Part shown: piece by piece, positions 1 to 5,691 of the stretch
Layout: the number at the start of each line of letters is the position of its first letter
Numbering within the stretch: the first letter of the stretch is position 1
The notes under the pieces: model-generated
What the model was told of the DNA's origin: nothing
What the model saw: only the letters and a program-made list of their open reading frames with translations
Database searches by the model: none
Made by a program: the position numbers and the translations under genes
Origin: CAZMOK01 sp964567785
GTDB lineage: Bacteria > Bacteroidota > Bacteroidia > Bacteroidales > JAGOPY01
Reading direction: 5' to 3'
DNA length: 7,373 bases
NCBI GenBank assembly: GCA_964567785.1
Contig: CAZMOK010000104.1
Span: 1-7,373, forward strand

Positions 1-65
1 TGGTATTGTTCATCCCTTAAGTAAATACATGGGGGAACATTATCTGACATATCTTACCGGTTTTT

Positions 66-91
66 CACTGAGTGACTATAGTCACTGGGTG
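66..91. promoter_or_regulatory. Palindromic operator candidate (CRP/FNR-type core)
   Basis: Positions 71-86 read AGTGACTATAGTCACT, a perfect 16-bp palindrome. Outer bases CAC (66-68) and GTG (89-91) extend the symmetry after two imperfect pairs. The core GTGA-N6-TCAC has the form bound by CRP/FNR-family regulators. Its centre lies about 60 bp upstream of the transcription start expected from the -7 box at 128-135, a usual place for an activator. That a regulator binds here is inference. A hairpin ending an unseen upstream transcript is an alternative, but no T-run follows it. Confidence 0.5.
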
Positions 92-127
92 AAATTCTGT
101 GTTCAGGCTATTTTATCATTTTTATCG

Positions 128-135
128 TATCTTTG
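128..135 (+). promoter_or_regulatory. Bacteroidota -7 promoter box (TATCTTTG)
   Basis: TATCTTTG fits the Bacteroidota -7 consensus TAnnTTTG exactly and is followed by C. Transcription should start near 139-142, leaving a leader of about 15 nt before the ATG at 155. No convincing -33 TTTG is present 19-21 bp upstream. The box argues against translation starting at the earlier in-frame ATG at 29, because that codon would lie outside this transcript. Confidence 0.6.
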
Positions 136-154
136 CATATTCTTTCATGGCTAT

Positions 155-1795
155 ATGACAGAACACAAAAACCAGACAATACCCTCGCTGATCACCGCAT
201 CAGCAGAGAGATTCGCAGAAAGACCCGCCCTTTCTTATGTGAAAGGTGAGCCGGTCACTTATAACGGACTGCTTAAAAATATCAGGTCCCTGGTGAAATT
301 CCTTGAGAATCTAGGAGTAGGACCGGGCGATAAAGTGGCAATACTGAGCACCAATTCACCCAACTGGGGGATCGCATACCTGTCGGTCACCTGGATGGGC
401 GCTGTGGCCATCCCGATACTGCCCGATTTCAGTCCTGAAGAGGTGGACAATGTACTTAACCACTCCGACACGAAAGCGATCTTCGTTTCACAGGGTCTGA
501 TGCATAAAGTTTCATGCCAGAAATGCAAGCAACTCCAATTCAGGATCGCTCTGGAGGATTTTTCCCTGATCAATGTGGGAGTGAACGAAAAGTACGATCC
601 TGAAAGCTTTTCAGTAACGGATTATGATGTAAAGGAGAGCGACCTTGCCGCTATAATCTACACTTCGGGAACCACCGGCCGCTCGAAAGGGGTGATGCTC
701 ACTCATAAAAACCTTTATAGCAACACGGTCTCCTGCAGCAATGTGCAGCACATAGACGAATACGACCGGATGCTTTCCATCCTGCCGCTTTCGCATACTT
801 ACGAAAACACAGTAGGCTTTCTTTTACCCATGTACTGTGGTGCCGCCGTTTATTATCTCGACAAACTGCCCACACCGCCGGTACTGTTGCCTGCCCTGAA
901 ACAGGTCAAACCTACTCTGATGCTTTCAGTCCCGCTGATCATCGATAAGATATACCGCAAAAAAATACTGCCCACCTTCACTAAGAACAAGCTGGTCGGT
1001 TCACTCTACAGCATACCTTTTATCAGGAAAAGACTGAACGTTCTTGCCGGAAAGAAACTCATGCAGATGTTTGGCGGGGAGCTGAAATTCTTCGGCATCG
1101 GCGGAGCGAAGCTCGACAGGGAGGTGGAAAAATTCCTGCGCGAGGCAAAATTCCCCTATGCTATAGGTTACGGCCTTACCGAAACATCGCCTTTGCTTGC
1201 CGGTGTTAATCCCCAGACTACGAGGCTTGAATCTACCGGTCCGGCAGTGAGTAACGTACAGTTAAGGATCAATGACCCTGATCCTTCCACAGGAGAGGGC
1301 GAGATATGGGCAAAAGGGCCTAATGTTATGCAAGGCTATTACAAAGACCCTGAACTTACTGATGAAGTCCTTACCAAAGAAGGATGGTTCAGGACCGGTG
1401 ACCTCGGGATCCTTGACAAGGATAATTATCTGTATATCAAAGGACGGCTCAAGTCTCTGATCGTAGGGCTGAGCGGTGAGAACATCTACCCCGAAGAGAT
1501 CGAATCGTTGATAAACAGTTACCGGTTTGTTTCAGAATCCCTTATTGTGGACCGCAAAGGAAAACTTGTTGCACTGGTTCATTTCAACCGGGAAGAACTT
1601 GAGGAAAAGGCAAAGAATGTTAAGGAAGAGGTTTCACTTTATGTGGAGAAAAGGATCGACGAGCTAAGGGAAGAGGTAAGGGCCTATGTCAATTCCCGCG
1701 TCAACAAGTTCTCCCAGATCAAGATCGTGATCGCCCATCACGAGCCCTTCAAAAAGACCGCCACACAGAAGATCAAACGGTTCCTCTATCAGTAG
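155..1795 (+). CDS. Long-chain acyl-CoA synthetase (AMP-forming), FadD-like
   Basis: This 546-residue protein belongs to the ANL adenylate-forming superfamily. It should activate a fatty acid with ATP to an acyl-AMP and pass it to CoA, acting in the cytoplasm or at the inner membrane face. Visible motifs are the A3 phosphate loop YTSGTTGRSKG (169-179), A5 YGLTETSP (339-346), A7 GWFRTGDLG (410-418, with Asp416 for ribose binding), A8 GR at 430-431 running to NIYPEEIE (443-450), and the A10 catalytic lysine Lys539 in TATQKIKR. A charged helical stretch at about 479-518 sits in the C-terminal lid, as I recall from related long-chain synthetases. The reading frame stays open up to an ATG at 29, which would add 42 residues including a hydrophobic run. 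I chose 155 because the family fold begins just after it and a -7 box lies within the extension. Fatty acid specificity cannot be read from the sequence; another carboxylate or an acyl-ACP role is possible. It appears to be monocistronic and converges with the kinase gene downstream. Confidence 0.9.
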   Translation: MTEHKNQTIPSLITASAERFAERPALSYVKGEPVTYNGLLKNIRSLVKFLENLGVGPGDKVAILSTNSPNWGIAYLSVTWMGAVAIPILPDFSPEEVDNVLNHSDTKAIFVSQGLMHKVSCQKCKQLQFRIALEDFSLINVGVNEKYDPESFSVTDYDVKESDLAAIIYTSGTTGRSKGVMLTHKNLYSNTVSCSNVQHIDEYDRMLSILPLSHTYENTVGFLLPMYCGAAVYYLDKLPTPPVLLPALKQVKPTLMLSVPLIIDKIYRKKILPTFTKNKLVGSLYSIPFIRKRLNVLAGKKLMQMFGGELKFFGIGGAKLDREVEKFLREAKFPYAIGYGLTETSPLLAGVNPQTTRLESTGPAVSNVQLRINDPDPSTGEGEIWAKGPNVMQGYYKDPELTDEVLTKEGWFRTGDLGILDKDNYLYIKGRLKSLIVGLSGENIYPEEIESLINSYRFVSESLIVDRKGKLVALVHFNREELEEKAKNVKEEVSLYVEKRIDELREEVRAYVNSRVNKFSQIKIVIAHHEPFKKTATQKIKRFLYQ

Positions 1796-1812
1796 CTGTT
1801 GGCTGGCGGATA

Positions 1813-1977
1813 ATTGTCAAAATTGTCTCAATTNNNNNNNNNNNNNNNNNNNNNNNNNNNNNNNNNNNNNNNNNNNNNNNNNNNNNNNNNNNNNNNNNNN
1901 NNNNNNNNNNNNNNNNNNNNNNNNNNNNNNNNNATTGTCTCAATTGTCTTTATTGTCAAATTGTCCTTATTATCAAG
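1813..1977. repeat. ATTGTCnnn nonamer tandem repeat, interrupted by assembly gap
   Basis: Left of the gap are ATTGTCAAA (1813-1821), ATTGTCTCA (1822-1830) and ATT (1831-1833). Right of it are ATTGTCTCA (1934-1942), ATTGTCTTT (1943-1951), an 8-nt unit ATTGTCAA (1952-1959), ATTGTCCTT (1960-1968) and a decayed ATTATCAAG (1969-1977). The first six bases are conserved and the last three vary. The array lies between two convergent genes. Any reading frame through it is an artefact of the period being a multiple of three. Confidence 0.85.
1834..1933. other. Assembly gap of exactly 100 N
   Basis: The block is 100 undetermined bases, the conventional placeholder for a scaffold gap of unknown size. 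Both sides carry the same 12 bases, ATTGTCTCAATT (1822-1833 and 1934-1945), so the break was caused by the nonamer array and the real distance is unknown. Confidence 0.95.
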
Positions 1978-2003
1978 TGTTATGGTGTAGCGAGGTGCGG
2001 GGA

Positions 2004-2030
2004 AATCCGCGAAAATCCGATTAATCCGTT
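2004..2030. repeat. Degenerate AATCCG repeat
   Basis: AATCCG occurs three times, at 2004-2009, 2014-2019 and 2023-2028, with steps of 10 and 9 nt and variable spacers. It lies just after the ATTGTC array, between the convergent genes, and looks like a decayed short repeat of similar period. With only three copies it could be chance. Confidence 0.4.
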
Positions 2031-2073
2031 TCACCGTGTCCGATACAGGCGGATGGAATTTGGGGTTTACTAT

Positions 2074-3060
2074 CTACTGCCGACTGTTTTCAATCTCCCC
2101 AACCAACTTCCGTATCTCCGGCCAGTCTGCCTCCGGTATCTTAGGGCCTATCTGCTCAATGGCCTTCCCTGCGATGAGGGACGCAATGTCACCGCATTTA
2201 TCCAGTGAAAGGCCTTTGATCATCCCGTAAAGGAACCCGGATGCATACAAGTCGCCCGCCCCTGTTGTGTCAATGCTTTTTGCAGGTATGACCTTAATCA
2301 TGTGGATCTCATCCCCTGCCTTGATCATCGAGCCGCCCTTGCCAACTTTTACAATGGCAATATCGCAGTACTCCGAGATCTTATGCATGGCCTGCAGCGG
2401 CGGGAGCCCTGTGAACGCCCTGGCCTCCTCCTCGTTGGCAAACACTATATCAACATACTTTTTTGTAACATACTTCAGGTATTCCAGGTTCTCCTCAACC
2501 ACATTGTAGCTTGACAAGTCGATCGATACTTTCAAGCCGTTGTCTTTTGCCTTCTTTAAAGCAGCCTCGAGCAATACGTGGTTCTGGACAATGTACCCTT
2601 CTATATGGAAAATATCATACTGGCTGAAGAGCTCATCCAGCAGGTCCGACTCGGCCAGCTCGACGGCAGCGCCAAGGTAAGTCGCAAAGGTCCTTTCGGT
2701 ATCCGGGCTTATAAGTGCCACTGCCTTGCCCGATGAATTGACACCAACTGAAAGATGCGGATTGATCTTGCTTTTCAGGAGGTCCTCTTTGAAGATGTCA
2801 CCCATCCTGTCTTTCCCAATTTTGCCCAGGAAACCTGTTTCTATCCCCAGGTTTGCCAGTCCGTGGATGGTATTGGCGGCAGATCCCCCAGAACGGATTG
2901 TTTTTTTCAAATGGCCCGTATCGCGGTGGACCCTCTCCGACTTGATGGCATCAACAAGGGTCATGCTGCCCTTTGGCAAACCAAAAGTTGTGAGGTAGTC
3001 GTCCTTATCCAGTTCGGTCATGATATCTACCAGGGCATTGCCCATTCCGAGGATCTTCAT
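2074..3060 (-). CDS. PfkB-family kinase, adenosine kinase-like
   Basis: This 328-residue cytoplasmic sugar or nucleoside kinase of the PfkB/ribokinase family transfers phosphate from ATP to a hydroxymethyl group. The N-terminal signature region includes GNALVD (8-12 region) and GGSAANT (58-64), followed by the glycine-rich GKIGKDRMGD (79-88). ANEEEARAFTG (208-218) holds the NxxE-type metal and phosphate motif. The C-terminal PfkB signature is DTTGAGD (264-270), with Asp270 as the expected catalytic base and the GAG as anion hole. Length is normal and no key residue is missing. From memory it closely resembles Bacteroidales proteins annotated as adenosine kinase, including LPKGSM and the FIEGY-like FHIEGY, so adenosine salvage to AMP is the best guess. 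Ribokinase or another sugar kinase activity cannot be excluded. The ATG at 3060 is preceded by a run of six A bases, a typical Bacteroidota start context. It is transcribed divergently from the EF-G gene. Confidence 0.88.
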   Translation of the reverse strand: MKILGMGNALVDIMTELDKDDYLTTFGLPKGSMTLVDAIKSERVHRDTGHLKKTIRSGGSAANTIHGLANLGIETGFLGKIGKDRMGDIFKEDLLKSKINPHLSVGVNSSGKAVALISPDTERTFATYLGAAVELAESDLLDELFSQYDIFHIEGYIVQNHVLLEAALKKAKDNGLKVSIDLSSYNVVEENLEYLKYVTKKYVDIVFANEEEARAFTGLPPLQAMHKISEYCDIAIVKVGKGGSMIKAGDEIHMIKVIPAKSIDTTGAGDLYASGFLYGMIKGLSLDKCGDIASLIAGKAIEQIGPKIPEADWPEIRKLVGEIENSRQ

Positions 3061-3109
3061 TTTTTTCGAATTTATAACAGGTATTTTTTTGAACTATCTA
3101 GATTAATGG

Positions 3110-3117
3110 CAAAGATA
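3110..3117 (-). promoter_or_regulatory. Bacteroidota -7 promoter box for the kinase gene
   Basis: On the minus strand this reads TATCTTTG followed by C, the same word found before the acyl-CoA synthetase gene. It implies a leader of roughly 45 nt before the ATG at 3060, rich in A near the start codon. No clear -33 element is present upstream. Confidence 0.6.
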
Positions 3118-3207
3118 GGATTTTGTTCAGTCGGCAGTCAGCTAGATAAATCATCCCACCAGCCTGTCTTGCATTTTGCGTCAGATCATCGACTTTTTCC
3201 TTGCGTC

Positions 3208-3240
3208 TTGTCAATTATTTATCAACTTTTTATAGCTTTG
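3208..3240 (+). promoter_or_regulatory. Promoter for the EF-G-like gene
   Basis: The -7 box TAGCTTTG is at 3233-3240 and fits TAnnTTTG, followed by C. A TTG at 3208-3210 could be the -33 element, with 22 bp between them, one more than the usual 19-21. The leader to the ATG at 3289 would be about 45 nt. Confidence 0.6.
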
Positions 3241-3242
3241 CA

Positions 3243-3255
3243 GCCCGTTTCGGGC
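3243..3255 (+). promoter_or_regulatory. Small inverted repeat at the expected EF-G transcript start
   Basis: GCCCG-TTT-CGGGC gives a five-base-pair GC stem with a three-base loop, directly after the -7 box. It would form at the very 5' end of the mRNA, or serve as a small operator over the start site. No T-run follows, so it is not a terminator. Function is unknown. Confidence 0.35.
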
Positions 3256-3288
3256 AATTAGTGAAATCCTTATATAAACTAACGAGAA

Positions 3289-5487
3289 ATGAAGGAATTT
3301 GAAACAAGTAACATCAGGAATATCGCCCTGATAGGAGGAGCTAAATCGGGCAAGACAACCCTTGCCGAAGATATGCTTTTCGAAGGAGGTGTGATCAACA
3401 GAAGAGGTTCGGTTGACGATAAAAGCACTGTGTCAGATTACAGGGAGATCGAGCTGGAAAGGCAGAACTCTGTCTATTCCTCGATGCTCCACACAATATA
3501 CAACGATAAGAAAATCAATATAATAGATACTCCTGGTTTCGACGACTTCATAGGAGAGGTTATCTATGCGCTTAACGTGGTGGATACCGCTGTGATGGTA
3601 GTCAATGCCCAGAACGGGGTGGAGCCCGGAACGGAATTTACCTGGAAGCAGGCCGAAAAAATTGGTACACCGGTGATGTTCGCCATGAACCACCTGGAAC
3701 ACGATAACTCCAATTTCGATGAAACGGTGAACCAGCTTAAGAACCATTTCGGGTCAGGGGTAACTGTTTTCCAGTACCCTCTTAACGTAGGTCATGGTTT
3801 CGATACCGTTATCGACCTGTTGAAGATGAAGATGTTTAAATTCCCCGAAGACGGCGGTAAGCCGGAGATCACTGATATCCCTGATGATGAAAAAGGCAAG
3901 GCCGAAGAGATGCACGAATCACTTATTGAAGACCTTGCGTCAAGTGATGAATCACTGATGGAAAAGTTCTTCGAGAACGGTTCGCTTTCAGAAGAAGAGA
4001 TGATCTCAGGCCTGAAGGCAGGTATCAGGAGCCGCTCAGTATTCCCCGTACTTTGTATCAATTCGAAGCACAATATGGGTGTGGGCAGGCTGCTTGAATT
4101 CATAGCCAACAACATTCCTGCTCCTAATGAAATGCCTCCGGCAAAATCAGAGGATGGTAAAGAATTCAATTATGACGCTTCACAGCCTGCAAGTGCTTTT
4201 GTATTCAAGACATCCATAGAGCCACACCTTGGTGAGGTAGCCTTTTTCAAAGTGATGGCCGGTGAGTTCAAGGAAGGTGAAGATACCATGAATGCCAATA
4301 CTCAGAACAAGGAGAGGATCACCCAGCTTTACGTTTTTGCCGGAAAGAACAGGGAAAAGGTTGATAAGCTCGTTGCCGGTGACATTGGTGCCACTATCAA
4401 GCTCAAAGGCACACATACACACCATACCCTTAACTCCCTCAAAAACCCGGGTGTGAAATTCCCGCCAATCGAATATCCTGATCCGAAATTCCGCCAGGCA
4501 ATCAAAGCCGTGAACCAGGCCGACGATGAAAAGCTGGGTCTTGCATTGAATGAGATGCACAAAGTGGACCAGACCATCATTGCCGGGTACCGGAAGGAGC
4601 TTCGCCAGATGATACTGGAAGGGCAGGGTGAGTTGCATCTTAACATTGCCAAATGGCACCTCGAGCATATTGAAAAGGTTCCGATAGAGTTCTACACACC
4701 TAAGATTCCATACAGGGAAACAATTACCAGGGTGTCCCAGGCTTCTTACCAGCATAAGAAGCAGTCGGGAGGCGCAGGACAGTTCGGCCAGGTCAGCCTG
4801 ATAATCGATCCTTATGAAGAAGGAAAAGGTGATCCTAATTCAATCAACCTCAAACAAACACAATCAGCTTCCTCGGTGAACCCTCTCAGCATTTCGAAGG
4901 GCGATACTGAGGTGAAACTCTCGATTCGTGGTAAGGATGAGATCGATCTGGAATGGGGCGGAAAACTGATATTTTACAATTGTATAGTTGGTGGCGCTAT
5001 CGACGCACGCTTTCTCCCGGCTATCCAGAAAGGCATAATGGAAAGGTTGGAACAGGGGCCTCTTACGGGTTCATACGCACGTGATATCCGTGTATTCGTT
5101 TATGACGGCAGGATGCACTCGGTCGATTCGAACGAAATTTCCTTCAAACTGGCCGGTAAGACAGCGTTCAGCATGGCATTCAAGGAAGCACAGCCGAAGA
5201 TCCTTGAGCCTATCTATGATGTGGAAATTCATGTTCCCGAAGAAAAGATGGGCGCAATCATGACTGACCTGCAGGGACGCCGTGCCATTATTATGGGCAT
5301 GGAGGGTGGTACTATCAAAGCCAAAGTGCCACTGGCAGAAATGAACAGGTACTCTACGGCACTCAGCTCACTGACCAGCGGACGTGGTTCCTACTCTATG
5401 AAGTTTGCCGAATATGCCCAGGTGCCCGGAGATGTCCAGGAAAAGCTCATCAAGGAGCACGAGGAAGCCTCGAAGGAAGAGGAATAG
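3289..5487 (+). CDS. fusA2: Divergent elongation factor G (EF-G2-like translation GTPase)
   Basis: This 732-residue protein has the full EF-G domain order and should promote ribosomal translocation. The G domain covers about 1-275, with P-loop GGAKSGKT (16-23). Domain II covers about 300-395. Domain III contains GQGELHL (445-451). Domain IV has the conserved KKQSGGAGQFG (490-500) and YARD. Domain V runs from about 635. The GTPase motifs deviate from normal EF-G. Switch I has RQNS (58-61) where RGIT is usual. G3 is DTPGF with Phe84 in place of the catalytic histidine. G4 is NHLE (134-137) in place of NKxD. Related Bacteroides proteins of about 718 residues share such changes, as I recall. The B. 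thetaiotaomicron EF-G2 paralog has been reported to work without GTP hydrolysis. The absence of rpsL, rpsG and tuf neighbours also points to a paralog and not the str-operon fusA. A Ser/Asn/Gln-rich insert at about 515-538 in domain IV explains the extra length. The C-terminus is acidic. A ribosome-protection or release role is less likely. Confidence 0.88.
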   Translation: MKEFETSNIRNIALIGGAKSGKTTLAEDMLFEGGVINRRGSVDDKSTVSDYREIELERQNSVYSSMLHTIYNDKKINIIDTPGFDDFIGEVIYALNVVDTAVMVVNAQNGVEPGTEFTWKQAEKIGTPVMFAMNHLEHDNSNFDETVNQLKNHFGSGVTVFQYPLNVGHGFDTVIDLLKMKMFKFPEDGGKPEITDIPDDEKGKAEEMHESLIEDLASSDESLMEKFFENGSLSEEEMISGLKAGIRSRSVFPVLCINSKHNMGVGRLLEFIANNIPAPNEMPPAKSEDGKEFNYDASQPASAFVFKTSIEPHLGEVAFFKVMAGEFKEGEDTMNANTQNKERITQLYVFAGKNREKVDKLVAGDIGATIKLKGTHTHHTLNSLKNPGVKFPPIEYPDPKFRQAIKAVNQADDEKLGLALNEMHKVDQTIIAGYRKELRQMILEGQGELHLNIAKWHLEHIEKVPIEFYTPKIPYRETITRVSQASYQHKKQSGGAGQFGQVSLIIDPYEEGKGDPNSINLKQTQSASSVNPLSISKGDTEVKLSIRGKDEIDLEWGGKLIFYNCIVGGAIDARFLPAIQKGIMERLEQGPLTGSYARDIRVFVYDGRMHSVDSNEISFKLAGKTAFSMAFKEAQPKILEPIYDVEIHVPEEKMGAIMTDLQGRRAIIMGMEGGTIKAKVPLAEMNRYSTALSSLTSGRGSYSMKFAEYAQVPGDVQEKLIKEHEEASKEEE

Positions 5488-5490
5488 TAA

Positions 5491-5518
5491 AGTTGAGTTT
5501 TGAGAGCTGAGAGTTGAG
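5491..5518. repeat. Heptamer repeat, nnnTGAG type
   Basis: Four contiguous 7-nt units, AGTTGAG, TTTTGAG, AGCTGAG and AGTTGAG, begin three bases after the EF-G stop codon. The TGAG tail is invariant and the first three bases vary. Confidence 0.75.
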
Positions 5519-5530
5519 ATGGTGCAAACG

Positions 5531-5565
5531 CCTTACAAGTTACGTGTTGCGGGTTACGAGTTATG
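5531..5565. repeat. Heptamer repeat, nGTTACG type
   Basis: Five contiguous 7-nt units are seen: a diverged CCTTACA, then AGTTACG, TGTTGCG, GGTTACG and AGTTATG. The period is strict with scattered substitutions. It lies 12 bases after the TGAG block, with a different core word. Confidence 0.7.
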
Positions 5566-5612
5566 CGTCCGTGTTTATCTAATACATCTGTAATAAATAC
5601 CATACAAAGATG

Positions 5613-5647
5613 CCAACAGCCATCAGCTAACAGCCAAAAGCCATCTA
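5613..5647. repeat. Heptamer repeat, CCATCAG family (degenerate)
   Basis: Five contiguous 7-nt units are CCAACAG, CCATCAG, CTAACAG, CCAAAAG and CCATCTA. The second unit is identical to the unit of the large array at the right end of the window, so the same family occurs on both sides of the flippase gene. The block ends 12 bases before the putative -7 box of that gene. Confidence 0.75.
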
Positions 5648-5659
5648 CAACTTTCTTCC

Positions 5660-5667
5660 TATATTTA
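5660..5667 (+). promoter_or_regulatory. Weak -7 box for the flippase gene (TATATTTA)
   Basis: TATATTTA matches TAnnTTTG in all but the last base and lies 24 nt before the TTG start at 5692. The -33 position would fall inside the heptamer block at 5613-5647, and no TTTG is visible there. Co-transcription from the EF-G promoter is also possible, as the genes are 204 bp apart on the same strand. Confidence 0.35.
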
Positions 5668-5691
5668 CGTTTTCACTAAAATCCCGGTTTT

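Noticed and set aside
1828..2034. Minus-strand reading frame across the N block
   Set aside because: It is made of undetermined bases and a 9-nt repeat whose period is a multiple of three; there is no family resemblance.
2039..2053. TCCG/CGGA inverted repeat downstream of the kinase gene as a terminator
   Set aside because: The stem is only four base pairs with a seven-base loop and no T-run on the minus strand.
2755..3261. Plus-strand reading frame overlapping the kinase and the divergent promoters
   Set aside because: It is antisense to conserved PfkB motifs and runs through both promoter boxes; the translation shows no domain.
4180..4755. Long minus-strand reading frame within the EF-G gene
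   Set aside because: It lies wholly opposite a conserved EF-G coding region and its translation resembles nothing known; it is a shadow.
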